Assembly: GCA_038230335.1 (NCBI GenBank)
Contig: JBBRNL010000004.1
Span: 310,001-374,000 of the forward strand
Direction of reading: 5' to 3'
DNA from: JBBRDU01 sp038230335
GTDB taxonomy: Bacteria > Verrucomicrobiota > Verrucomicrobiia > Chthoniobacterales > UBA10450
DNA: 64,000 nucleotides
Below the pieces are notes generated by a model. The model did not search any database. It was given only the letters and a program-made list of their open reading frames with translations, and was not told the DNA's origin. Of this stretch, positions 26,839 through 35,093 are shown in pieces. Every line of letters starts with the position of its first letter. Position 1 is the first letter of the stretch. Both the position numbers and the translations under genes were made by a program.

Positions 26839-27846
26839 CTAGTAAGTTACGGAGGGCTTAGCCGGTTTCTTTTTACGCGACGGCGTATCCGTCGGGCGGG
26901 CACTGGCGCGCGATGAACTCGGGGACTTGCCGGAATGGGTGCGATCTCCCTTCACGCTGTCACCGGTCCCCTTGGTTCCCGTATGCGTTGATCCGGGAGA
27001 CTTCGTATTCGTATTCCTATTGGTGTGCGTATTCGTATTTCTGTTGGAGTGCGAACTGGACTGGTGTCCGCCCCCTCCTCCCAGGATGGGTCCCAGCCCT
27101 ACCCCGATAATTGACGGTATAATAGATGGGAACACCGCTCCCGGTCGTGCAGGCTCACCGTCTGCTGGTGCTCCCTGGGGAGCGGCCGGATTGGAAGCGG
27201 TCGTCATAATCAAATCCCGGCTGGGCAACGGTCCGAAGTCTGTGATCAGAGGATTTTTCTTCATGATGTCCGACAGATTTACATTTACCGGCGGCGGCAG
27301 CTTGGTGGCGCCCGCAGGCACATCCTCCATTTGGCCGCCTCGCACGTAAACCGATTCGCTCCGATTCTTATTCAAAGAAATGCGCGCACCACCCTCCAAC
27401 ACCGTTAACTTGTTCCTCCCGCCCCGAGCGGATTCCAAGATCACCGTCGTGCCGGTAACACTCACCGACACTGCGGCGGTGGACATATTGGCTCCCCCCG
27501 AGTCTTTTGGGACGCGCAGAAGCATCGAGCCGTTGTCCAGATGAACACTGCGCCCGCTTCGGTTGAAACTGAAAACCGTATTCGACCCTAAACGCTCGAT
27601 CGTCAGATCCACGAAGGTCAGCTCCGAGCGCGAAGCGGTCCCCGTGCGCACGCCGGTACCGTCGCTCACCCTGTCATCCAAAGCGGCCGGCTTCGCTTTG
27701 CCATCGGAAGGCAAAAGCTTCACGTCGTGGACAATTCGGGTTACGCGCGCTTCATCGGAAGCCGCCATCGCCCGGGAAATCGGCCACAGTTCAGCGCCAG
27801 CCAAGACAATCGTCAAAAACAAAACAGGATGAGTAACATTTTTCAT
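26839..27846 (-). CDS. FecR-domain exported protein
   Basis: 335 residues. A signal peptide (to about 26, ISRAMAA) is followed by a FecR-like domain (about 30-165) with GTGVRTGTASRSELTFVD, ERLGSNTVFSF and the beta-rich VSVTGTTVILESARGG. The remaining half is low complexity: a Pro/Ala stretch, a Gly cluster, then NRNTNT/HTNRNTNT repeats and a basic tail. Without an anti-sigma N-terminus it is not FecR itself; such domains bind peptidoglycan or serve as surface scaffolds. The start at 27846 is preferred over 27975 because it opens the signal peptide. Confidence 0.85.
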   Translation of the reverse strand: MKNVTHPVLFLTIVLAGAELWPISRAMAASDEARVTRIVHDVKLLPSDGKAKPAALDDRVSDGTGVRTGTASRSELTFVDLTIERLGSNTVFSFNRSGRSVHLDNGSMLLRVPKDSGGANMSTAAVSVSVTGTTVILESARGGRNKLTVLEGGARISLNKNRSESVYVRGGQMEDVPAGATKLPPPVNVNLSDIMKKNPLITDFGPLPSRDLIMTTASNPAAPQGAPADGEPARPGAVFPSIIPSIIGVGLGPILGGGGGHQSSSHSNRNTNTHTNRNTNTKSPGSTHTGTKGTGDSVKGDRTHSGKSPSSSRASARPTDTPSRKKKPAKPSVTY

Positions 27847-28058
27847 GGGAGCGTCGGTGGCTCTCCAAGGTGCCGATTGGCCGGAGCAAAGACCAGCATT
27901 TTCCGCCCGCCCCGCCTTCATCGATGAACCGCACGGCCCCGCCATCTCGAACTGGATGCGAGTAGTCCTTGCCAAACATCGGACTCACCGCTCCAATCTT
28001 GCGCGATCCGGAACTTCCGCTCTGCCCACTCACTGACATACCACAAAAAAAGGATGGA

Positions 28059-28616
28059 ATGCTTCCCTTCATAAAAACGCCGCCGACCAGCCTGCGCAAG
28101 CATCGATCTGGCTCTGTCGTCAAACAAAACGAGGCGAGATCGAAGGTCTCGTCCAAGGGAAAAACGCGGAAAGGGCGAGCGCGAAAATTACCAACCGCCC
28201 TCGAAGTCCGCCAGTCCACCGTGCACGGCCGCGGCGTTTACGCGACCGATGCGATTAAAAAAGGCAAACGAATCATTGAGTACACAGGACAGCTCGTTCC
28301 ATGGCTTCAAGCCACGCCCCAAGCCGACGGCCCACACACTTTTCTCTTTGGCCTGACCAACGGGAAGGATGTGATCGACCCGGAGTTCGGCGGCAACGAG
28401 GCGCGCTGGATCAATCATTCGTGCGAGCCAAATTGCGAGGCGATCGAGGAAGGAAACCGCGTCTTCATCTACGCCCTGCGCCCCCTCCAATCGGGCGAGG
28501 AACTCTTCTATGACTACGGATTGGAAGTCGATGAGCCCCGCACAAAAAAGCTTGAGCGGGAATATGAATGCCGCTGCGGTTCTTCAAAGTGCCGCGGCAC
28601 ATTGCTCGGCGCTTGA
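28059..28616 (+). CDS. SET-domain protein-lysine methyltransferase
   Basis: 185 residues. A basic N-terminal tail (about 1-45, many Lys/Arg/Ser) precedes a SET domain. Its motifs are GRGVYATDAIKKGKRIIEYTG (AdoMet site), ARWINHSCEPNCEA (NHSC knot) and GEELFYDYG (catalytic Tyr). A post-SET zinc motif CRCGSSKCRGTLL closes the protein. It would methylate lysine on an unknown protein using AdoMet. The start at ATG 28059 has AAGGATGGA just before it. Bacterial SET proteins are known in chlamydiae and relatives and are thought to be acquired from eukaryotes. Confidence 0.92.
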   Translation: MLPFIKTPPTSLRKHRSGSVVKQNEARSKVSSKGKTRKGRARKLPTALEVRQSTVHGRGVYATDAIKKGKRIIEYTGQLVPWLQATPQADGPHTFLFGLTNGKDVIDPEFGGNEARWINHSCEPNCEAIEEGNRVFIYALRPLQSGEELFYDYGLEVDEPRTKKLEREYECRCGSSKCRGTLLGA

Positions 28617-28655
28617 GCTGCCGGCGAAACCGCGCGCTTCAGTTCGTCAGTTTTC

Positions 28656-28871
28656 TCAGTCCAGCTTCTGCACGAGCAGCCAGACAAAAGCCGACAGCAC
28701 GCCGGCAAAGGCGGAAAGCACAATGGTCGCGCGTCGCGCGCGCCGCACCTTGAAGTCGGGCCTCGGCACATCGTCGTGAATGTGCGTGCCCTCGTAAATC
28801 TTCATGAGGAAGAACGCCACCACGAAGCCAACCGCCGCCCATTTGGCAGACCCGAGAATCAGCTCCCACAT
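28656..28871 (-). CDS. Small two-helix membrane protein
   Basis: 71 residues with two hydrophobic helices (WAAVGFVVAFFLMKIY and ATIVLSAFAGVLSAFVWLLV) separated by a charged loop containing GTHIHDDVPRPDF. No known family. It is convergent with the SET gene with a 39-base gap. Confidence 0.65.
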   Translation of the reverse strand: MWELILGSAKWAAVGFVVAFFLMKIYEGTHIHDDVPRPDFKVRRARRATIVLSAFAGVLSAFVWLLVQKLD

Positions 28872-28934
28872 GCGGTTCTATGATAACCCAAAACCGCCCG
28901 CTCGTCACTCAATCCCTGCGCCTCCACCGAGTTC

Positions 28935-28984
28935 AGGCGGCTAACGTGCATTCTTCCTGTAGCCACGGCACCCTGCTGCCGTGT
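28935..28984. repeat. 50-bp dispersed palindromic element, copy 2
   Basis: Same element as 11827-11876, in the same orientation. The last 32 bases differ at three positions. The CACGGCA/TGCCGTG hairpin is intact, while the upstream GGCTACAG arm has decayed to GGCTAACG. It lies between two minus-strand genes. Confidence 0.8.
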
Positions 28985-29016
28985 CCCGCGGTTATCAAAA
29001 CTCCAAAGACAGAGAT

Positions 29017-29256
29017 CTACCGGCACGTCCGGCCGAGAAACAGGACAGCTCCCAGGGCCACTTCCGCTAGATAGACGGAGCGCGCAATTTTTGGATATTC
29101 GATTAACTCCTCCGTTAAAGCGCGACTCAGATCCGGCCCGAACCGGCCGAGCAACGATTGGCGGCGTGGCCGCACTAATCCCATAAGGCCATCCCCAATC
29201 AGAAAAAGTCCCCCTGCCTCCATGAAGCGCCGGCCCATCAGTTTACTTGTCATCAC
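29017..29256 (-). CDS. Small conserved hypothetical protein
   Basis: 79 residues: RRFMEAGGLFLIGDGLMGLV, then RRQSLLGRFGPDL, then a helix ending YLAEVALGAVLFLGRTCR. One hydrophobic segment lies near each end, so a small membrane protein is likely. An ATG at 29238 is an alternative start. No function can be given. Confidence 0.55.
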   Translation of the reverse strand: MMTSKLMGRRFMEAGGLFLIGDGLMGLVRPRRQSLLGRFGPDLSRALTEELIEYPKIARSVYLAEVALGAVLFLGRTCR

Positions 29257-29674
29257 TCCTCTTCGCGCGCCGCGCGCCTCTTTTCAAATGAGCGACGCTC
29301 TTTTTGGAACATCGGATGATAGATTTGTGTACCCTCCATGCCGCTCGCCTTGTTTTCCGAACGAGGTTGACTGCGTAACGCCGCGCTTCGGAGGGAGATC
29401 CCTCGCCGTCTCCGCTGGAACGGGATGACACGCCTGGGCGGGATGAACTCCGAACGTTGGGCGTTGAACGTTCGGCGTTACGCGCTGAACGGTGGAGTGC
29501 CCGGATTGTGGAAGTTGGACTTTGTAAGCCACGCCTTAAATGTGTCATCCCGAGGCTGACGCAGCGCGCCGAGGGATCCTACCCATTCACACCAAATGAC
29601 TCGACTACCCCAGTCGGTCGCAGAAGCGACCCATCTCCCGCTGGTCACCCAACGCTTTCTTTCTAATATCCTTT
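29257..29674. other. 418-bp gap rich in repeats
   Basis: No credible gene. It holds the inverted pair described at 29397-29579 and, between its arms, a run of GTTGGGCGTT/GTTGAACGTT/GTTCGGCGTT words at 29451-29491. The last 30 bases before the Fsr-like gene should include its promoter or leader, but I see no clear boxes. Confidence 0.6.
29397..29579. repeat. Inverted pair of GGGATGACAC elements
   Basis: The left arm (29397-29431) starts GATCCCTCG and ends CGGGATGACAC. The right arm (29542-29579) is the opposite orientation, starting GTGTCATCCCGAGG and ending CGAGGGATCC. Single words of the type GTCATCCCGAG...GAGGGATC are widespread intergenic repeats in several phyla, as I recall. Here two copies face each other across 110 bases. 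Confidence 0.7.
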
Positions 29675-30967
29675 ATGCACGATCCTGTTGAAGCGCCTGC
29701 CACGGGACCGTGCATTCCCGCATCACCGCCTTCCGCCGAAAGTTCCCGCGCCCCCGCCGCATCGCCTGTCCTCGGCGTTCTGGCCGCGCTTAGTTTTTCA
29801 CATTTAGTCAATGACACGCTGCAATCGCTGATTCCCGCGATCTATCCGCTCCTGAAAGATGCGCTTCATCTCGACTTCCGGCACATTGGACTCATCACCC
29901 TAACGAACCAGTTAACCGCATCGATCCTGCAACCTTTCGTGGGATTCTACACCGATCGTCGGCCCCAACCCTTCTCCCTCGCGCTCGGCATGGGCTCCAC
30001 CCTCATCGGCCTGATCCTTCTTTCGCTCGCCAATAGCCTCGGCCTTGTTCTGGTCGCGGTTGCCTTCGTCGGTCTCGGTTCGTCCATTTTTCATCCGGAA
30101 GCCTCGCGCGTCGCGCACTTAAGTTCGGGCGGACAACACGGCTTCGCGCAGTCCCTCTTTCAGGTCGGCGGGAACGCGGGGAGCTCGCTTGGGCCGCTCC
30201 TCGCCGCCGCCATTATTGTCACGCGCGGACGCAGTTCCATCATGTGGTTCTCGCTTCTCGCCTTGCTCGGGATTGTCGTGCTCATCGGCGTGGGCCGCTG
30301 GTACGGCCGGGTTCTGGCGCGCCGCCACACCGCCAAAGCGGCCAGCCTGCACCCGCACGGTCACACCTCCCCTCTCTCGCGGCAGCGTGTTATTTTTTCG
30401 TTAGGCATCCTGATGGTCCTTGTTTTTTCGAAATATTTTTATCTGGCCAGCATGTCGAGCTATTACACTTTTTTCGTGATGGAGAAATTCGGCCTCACCG
30501 TGCAAAGCGCGCAGCTCCATCTCTTCATCTTTCTGTTCGCCATCGCGGCCGGCACCTTTCTCGGCGGTCCCATCGGCGATCGCATCGGCCGCAAAGCCGT
30601 CATCTGGGCCTCCATCCTCGGGGTCGCGCCGTTCGCCCTTGCCCTGCCTTATTCCAATCTTTTCTGGACCGGCATCCTGAGCGCCATCATTGGCCTGATC
30701 TTATCCTCCGCCTTTTCCGCGATTCTCGTTTATGCGCAGGAGCTGGTCCCGGGGAAAGTTGGACTGATGGCCGGTCTCTTTTTTGGACTCGCCTTCGGCA
30801 TGGGCGGAATAGGTTCGGCCGTGCTCGGCGTCCTGGCCGATCGCCACGGCATCCCCTTCGTCTTCCAAATCTGCTCGTACCTCCCCCTCATCGGCCTTCT
30901 CACGGCCTTTCTTCCCGACCTGTCCCGCCTGGCAAAGCAACCGGCAATGAGCGCACGGGCCCGGTAG
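29675..30967 (+). CDS. MFS exporter, fosmidomycin-resistance (Fsr) type
   Basis: A 430-residue, 12-helix proton-driven exporter. Family-specific stretches: LSFSHLVNDTLQSLIPAIYP, FRHIGLITLTNQLTASILQP, GLGSSIFHPEASRVAH and SLFQVGGNAGSSLGPL. In E. coli, Fsr confers fosmidomycin resistance; here the natural substrate is unknown. The first 30 residues are Pro/Ala/Ser-rich and cytoplasmic. Single gene, ending 10 bases before the convergent membrane glycosyltransferase-like gene. Confidence 0.92.
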   Translation: MHDPVEAPATGPCIPASPPSAESSRAPAASPVLGVLAALSFSHLVNDTLQSLIPAIYPLLKDALHLDFRHIGLITLTNQLTASILQPFVGFYTDRRPQPFSLALGMGSTLIGLILLSLANSLGLVLVAVAFVGLGSSIFHPEASRVAHLSSGGQHGFAQSLFQVGGNAGSSLGPLLAAAIIVTRGRSSIMWFSLLALLGIVVLIGVGRWYGRVLARRHTAKAASLHPHGHTSPLSRQRVIFSLGILMVLVFSKYFYLASMSSYYTFFVMEKFGLTVQSAQLHLFIFLFAIAAGTFLGGPIGDRIGRKAVIWASILGVAPFALALPYSNLFWTGILSAIIGLILSSAFSAILVYAQELVPGKVGLMAGLFFGLAFGMGGIGSAVLGVLADRHGIPFVFQICSYLPLIGLLTAFLPDLSRLAKQPAMSARAR

Positions 30968-30977
30968 CTTCGCGCCT

Positions 30978-32327
30978 TCAGTCAAGTCCTCGATTCTCCC
31001 CGACCGCTGCCGCCACGGCCACCCAGCCTGCTGGCATGATTTGTAACAAGAGCCGCGGAAAAGAGGTGCTCATGTGGGCCAAATAATCAGGCCACGCGCT
31101 AAACACATAAGAGCATCCAAATAAAGCAATCGGCGCAAACACTCCCAGGGAAAGCAGGAACGTCCCGACGTGTCGCGCGCGAAAGGCCAGCGTGCCAAAG
31201 GCAGCGAGCACGATCCACCAAAAGAAACTCCAGTCGCTCGCCCGACTCATCTCCATGAACACTTCACGAAAGACCGGTCCAACCCGATAGAAGTTGGTCC
31301 GGAGCATCGTCCAGTCGGGCGTCAGAAAATCGTGCGATTCAACCGCATGCACCACGTGCAAATAAACCCTCCAGCCAATCAACACGGCCACGCCCGCGAC
31401 GAGGCTCAGCCAGGCCCCCGGCTTTCCTCTTCTTTGCCATAAAACGATCGCACCGCAGAAGGCCGCGACTAACCAAAGCACGATACCTTCCCGTTTCATC
31501 CAGGGGAGAAGCGCCATGGCGGCCGCATAAACACGGAACGATCGCGCGTCATCCTGTTTCAGCGACGTGAGGAGATAACCGATGACTGCGAGATACACGA
31601 CGCCCAGCGGGAAATCTGCATACCCGACGACCACGCCTCCGGTGCCATTTGTTAAAAAGGGAACAAGAACCAGGAGCGCGGTCACGGCCAGGCCAGGCCA
31701 GCGTCGGCCCGCCATCCGGCTGCCCACCAGCGCCAGCAGAATCGCACCTGCCGCATAGAAGAGCGGAAAAATAGTCTTCACCCAGAACTGGTTCGCCTCA
31801 CCCATCCAAAGATAGAGCCAGGTCTCCGTCATCGGGATAAGAAGCGGGTACTCCGGATGACTGAAAACGCGCGCCGCGTCCCTGTAGTAAGCCGAAGGCA
31901 GAACGCCGCCGCTCAAAAAAGCGTAACGCGCCTTGATCTCCCAATTGAGCAGACCATCCCAGCCCAGCGTGTGCTGCGCCGAGGCAAGAAACATGGTGAG
32001 CACACCGAAAACAATCAGGGCCGACAGGAACCATTCGAGCTTGTTTGCTGGTTTCGGAACCACCCATGGCGAACCCGCCTTTGCTTTCCAACCGGAAAAC
32101 GCAAGACCGACGCATCCGAGCGTGACGAGCAGTTGCAAGGGCAAACCGGTCATAAATATTCCGCCCAGGAAGAGAAGCAATGAGACCGCACCGCATCCGA
32201 ATAACCAGGCCAGAGCTAAACATTCCGCTGCCTGCAAACGCGGCGTGTTTCGCAGCAGGAGTAATGTCACTCCGAAACCGGCAAGAAGAATTGTGCCAAG
32301 GCCTGCGATCAAGCCGATCAGAATCAC
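30978..32327 (-). CDS. Polytopic membrane protein, GT-C glycosyltransferase-like
   Basis: 449 residues with about eleven hydrophobic helices. After the second helix pair, the periplasmic loop HTLGWDGLLNWEIKARY carries acidic residues placed as in GT-C transferases (ArnT/PMT), and the loop SHPEYPLLIPMTETWLY follows. Such enzymes move sugars from polyprenyl carriers to lipids or proteins at the outer face of the inner membrane. Family assignment rests on topology and these loops only. Its start overlaps the end of the upstream gene by four bases, so the two form an operon. Confidence 0.7.
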   Translation of the reverse strand: MILIGLIAGLGTILLAGFGVTLLLLRNTPRLQAAECLALAWLFGCGAVSLLLFLGGIFMTGLPLQLLVTLGCVGLAFSGWKAKAGSPWVVPKPANKLEWFLSALIVFGVLTMFLASAQHTLGWDGLLNWEIKARYAFLSGGVLPSAYYRDAARVFSHPEYPLLIPMTETWLYLWMGEANQFWVKTIFPLFYAAGAILLALVGSRMAGRRWPGLAVTALLVLVPFLTNGTGGVVVGYADFPLGVVYLAVIGYLLTSLKQDDARSFRVYAAAMALLPWMKREGIVLWLVAAFCGAIVLWQRRGKPGAWLSLVAGVAVLIGWRVYLHVVHAVESHDFLTPDWTMLRTNFYRVGPVFREVFMEMSRASDWSFFWWIVLAAFGTLAFRARHVGTFLLSLGVFAPIALFGCSYVFSAWPDYLAHMSTSFPRLLLQIMPAGWVAVAAAVGENRGLD

Positions 32328-32833
32328 CGCGCCTCCGGCTCGATGATGGTCGGCGAGGGCACGAGACTAACGCTCGGGCCCAGTTGAACTCTCTTCCGAG
32401 CCCACGATGGAGTGCTCACATCGCAAAACACCACACCACTCAAACATCTTCGATCCAGACCCTCGCCGGCGTCAGACGTGACACCCGTGGCCGCCGAAAT
32501 GAACCGGATCTCACGAGGCCAGGCGAGGTAGGCCACGACCATGCCGATAAAACTGCTGACCGGCTCCTCACTCTTCACGATTCCAATCGGTCGTTTTTTG
32601 TCGGGCAAGAGCGTGAGCGCATCACCGATCCGGCGGGAGCCATCCGTCATCCCGGCCGTCGCCGCCAGATACTTGTCGGTCGAGTGAAACGCCGCCGGCG
32701 CGTTGAAGGCGTCAGCGCGCAACGCCTTCACCAATCTGGGCGCACTACCTATTATATAGATCAGGCAGACCGCAGCCCAAAAAGCGCATTGAGTCGTAGC
32801 AAGTGGGCGCCGTGCCATGAAAAATCGAACCAC
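32324..32833 (-). CDS. Membrane-anchored protein coupled to the GT-C-like gene
   Basis: 169 residues with one N-terminal membrane helix (FWAAVCLIYIIGSA) and a soluble outer part with DALTLLPDKKRPIGIVKSEE and a Tyr/Trp-rich strand. The layout (anchor plus small outer domain reporting a photolyase-like or extracytoplasmic fold) is common for partners of GT-C proteins. The four-base overlap with the next gene implies translational coupling and joint function. No family recognised. Confidence 0.65.
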   Translation of the reverse strand: MVRFFMARRPLATTQCAFWAAVCLIYIIGSAPRLVKALRADAFNAPAAFHSTDKYLAATAGMTDGSRRIGDALTLLPDKKRPIGIVKSEEPVSSFIGMVVAYLAWPREIRFISAATGVTSDAGEGLDRRCLSGVVFCDVSTPSWARKRVQLGPSVSLVPSPTIIEPEAR

Positions 32834-32850
32834 TTTAGCATTAATCTCTG

Positions 32851-33900
32851 CTAGCGCAGCGATACCATGTCGATCACAAAACGATACTTCACATCGCTCT
32901 TCAGCATCCGCTCGTAGGCTTCGTTGATCTGCTCGATCGCAATCATTTCAATGTCGGAGGTGATGCCATGCTCGCTGCAGAAGTCGAGCATCTCCTGCGT
33001 CTCGGCGATGCCACCAATCAAGGAACCCGCCAGCTGACGTCGCGGCATGATTAGGTTGAAGACATTGACTGGCGCCGCGTCCGGCGGCACGCCTACCAGC
33101 GTCATGACACCGTCGCGTTTCAACAGGGTGAGATAAGCGTTGAGATCGTGCGCCGCCGAGACCGTGTCGATAATGAAGTCGAAGTTTTTCTCGTGTTTCT
33201 TCATCGCCTCCTCGTCCTTCGAAAGCACGACTTCATGGGCGCCCAATCGTTTCGCGTCCGCCGTCTTGCCGGGTGAGGTGGTGAAGAGCACGACCTGAGC
33301 GCCGAAGGCTTTGGCAAATTTTAGCGCCATGTGTCCGAGCCCGCCCAGTCCAACCACGCCGACCTTTTGCCCTTTGCCCACTTTCCAGCGGCGCAACGGC
33401 GAATAAGTCGTGATTCCCGCGCACAAGAGCGGCGCCGTCGCCGCCAGATCCAGTTTTTCGGAAATGCGCAGCACAAAATCCTGATCGACCACGATGCTCT
33501 TGGAATACCCGCCGTAAGTGACGCCGCCGGTGTGCTCGTCTTTACTGTTGTAGGTGAACACAGGGCCTTTGAGACAAAATTGTTCGAGATCCTCCTGACA
33601 GTTCTCGCAGACACCGCACGAATCCACCATGCAGCCCACCGCCACCCGGTCGCCTTCCTTGAAGTTCTTTACGTCGCTCCCGACTTTCGTCACGCGTCCG
33701 ACAATTTCATGGCCCGGCAGGCATGGATACGTGGTGCTGCCGCCCCATTCGTTCCGGGCCGTATGCAGATCGGAATGGCAGACGCCGCAAAATAAAATTT
33801 CAATCTGCACATCGCTCGGTGTGGGATCGCGCCGTTCGAAGGAAAATGGAGTGAGCGAAGAAGATTGGGACTGCGCCGCATAGCCTTTGGTTGGATGCAT
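32851..33900 (-). CDS. Zinc-dependent NAD(P) alcohol dehydrogenase, YahK/CAD type
   Basis: 349 residues that reduce aldehydes to alcohols. Catalytic zinc ligands: Cys in CGVCHSDLH, His-Glu in PGHEIVG. The structural zinc loop has Cys residues in DSCGVCENCQEDLEQFC. The nucleotide motif GLGGLGHMALKFAKAFGA is followed by TTSPGK, with Ser/Pro after the strand, which favours NADP as in YahK and cinnamyl alcohol dehydrogenases. Broad aldehyde detoxification is the usual role. Divergent from the MetE-like gene with a 134-base gap. Confidence 0.95.
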   Translation of the reverse strand: MHPTKGYAAQSQSSSLTPFSFERRDPTPSDVQIEILFCGVCHSDLHTARNEWGGSTTYPCLPGHEIVGRVTKVGSDVKNFKEGDRVAVGCMVDSCGVCENCQEDLEQFCLKGPVFTYNSKDEHTGGVTYGGYSKSIVVDQDFVLRISEKLDLAATAPLLCAGITTYSPLRRWKVGKGQKVGVVGLGGLGHMALKFAKAFGAQVVLFTTSPGKTADAKRLGAHEVVLSKDEEAMKKHEKNFDFIIDTVSAAHDLNAYLTLLKRDGVMTLVGVPPDAAPVNVFNLIMPRRQLAGSLIGGIAETQEMLDFCSEHGITSDIEMIAIEQINEAYERMLKSDVKYRFVIDMVSLR

Positions 33901-34034
33901 CCGAACTTCTTCGTCCGTGCGCGCCCTTCACGCAATCCGGCTGTCCCTCTCGGGACTCGTTCGATATTCCTGCTCTGCCGTAAAAATCTCTAGCGATCAT
34001 TCCCAAAATCTCTAATGATCCGGCTTCTGCATCT

Positions 34035-35093
34035 ATGATAATTCCCACCGAACCCATCGGCAGTATTCCCCGTCCGCTCTGGCTGATCGAAGCGTTTTCG
34101 GCCAACCATCCAGACGATGCCAAACTTCAGCCCCTCTACGAGAAGGCCATTCGCGACACGATCGAACAATTCGAAGCCACCGGCTCACCCGTCATCACCG
34201 ACGGCGAGCAGAGAAAATATCACAATTTCGGAACGTACTGCGTGGACGGACTTGCGAACCTTGCTCCCGATGGATTCCAACTTCCATTCGTCAGTCACAC
34301 GCGCCGATGGCCTCGCCTTCTGTCCGGCCCATTTCGCTATAAAAGATATGCCGACGAATTCCTCGACCTGGCCCGGAGCTTTGCCAAAGTGCCGGTCAAA
34401 CAGGCCGTCATTTCGCCTTCAGCCTTGAGTCTCATGTATCCGGCCGACGGCATCGCGGATTACCCGCGTGAGCAATTTATTGACGACCTTTTGCTCGAAC
34501 ACGTCAAGGAAGTGCGCCGTTGTCTTGAGAAAGGCGCGCACAAGGTGCAGGTCGATTTCACGGAGGCACGTCTGGCTGTTAAAATCAATCCCTCGGGCGA
34601 ACTGTTGAACAGCTTTATCGATCTGAATAATCTGGGACTTGCCCAGTTCTCGGCCACGGAGCGTCAGCGCATCGGCGTCCACACTTGTCCGGGGGCCGAC
34701 CGGGACTCCACCCACAGCGCCGATGTTGATTATGCGCAATTATTGCCCAGCTTATTCGAGTTGAAGGCTGGTCATTTTTATATCGCGCTAGCCGGCGAAA
34801 AGGATCCTGAGCGCGTCTTGCACATCATCCGCGATTATCTGAAACCGGATCAACGCGCCTTCGTCGGGGTCATCGCGCCGATCGACCCGCACATTGAAAC
34901 GCCCGAGGAAGTTCGGGACCGCGTGCTCACCGCGGCCAAATACATCCCTCTCGCGCAACTCGGAACCACCGATGACTGCGGATTTTCGCCATTTAGTGAT
35001 GACACGTCCACCTCGCGCGAGACCGCTTTCGCCAAAATTCGGGCGCGTGTGCTCGGCACCGCTCTGGCCGCGGAAATTCTTGGAGCAACCTAG
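34035..35093 (+). CDS. MetE C-terminal-type (core) cobalamin-independent methyltransferase
   Basis: 352 residues equal to the catalytic C-terminal half of MetE, without the N-terminal half. Motifs: EPIGSIPRPLW, VITDGEQRKY, and zinc ligands His and Cys in GVHTCPGAD, Glu in ALAGEKDP and Cys in TTDDCGFSPF. Stand-alone core enzymes transfer methyl groups to homocysteine or related thiols, often with an unusual methyl donor, so the reaction is open. The stop codon TAG overlaps the GTG start of the next gene (histidine kinase) by one base, suggesting translational coupling. Confidence 0.85.
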   Translation: MIIPTEPIGSIPRPLWLIEAFSANHPDDAKLQPLYEKAIRDTIEQFEATGSPVITDGEQRKYHNFGTYCVDGLANLAPDGFQLPFVSHTRRWPRLLSGPFRYKRYADEFLDLARSFAKVPVKQAVISPSALSLMYPADGIADYPREQFIDDLLLEHVKEVRRCLEKGAHKVQVDFTEARLAVKINPSGELLNSFIDLNNLGLAQFSATERQRIGVHTCPGADRDSTHSADVDYAQLLPSLFELKAGHFYIALAGEKDPERVLHIIRDYLKPDQRAFVGVIAPIDPHIETPEEVRDRVLTAAKYIPLAQLGTTDDCGFSPFSDDTSTSRETAFAKIRARVLGTALAAEILGAT

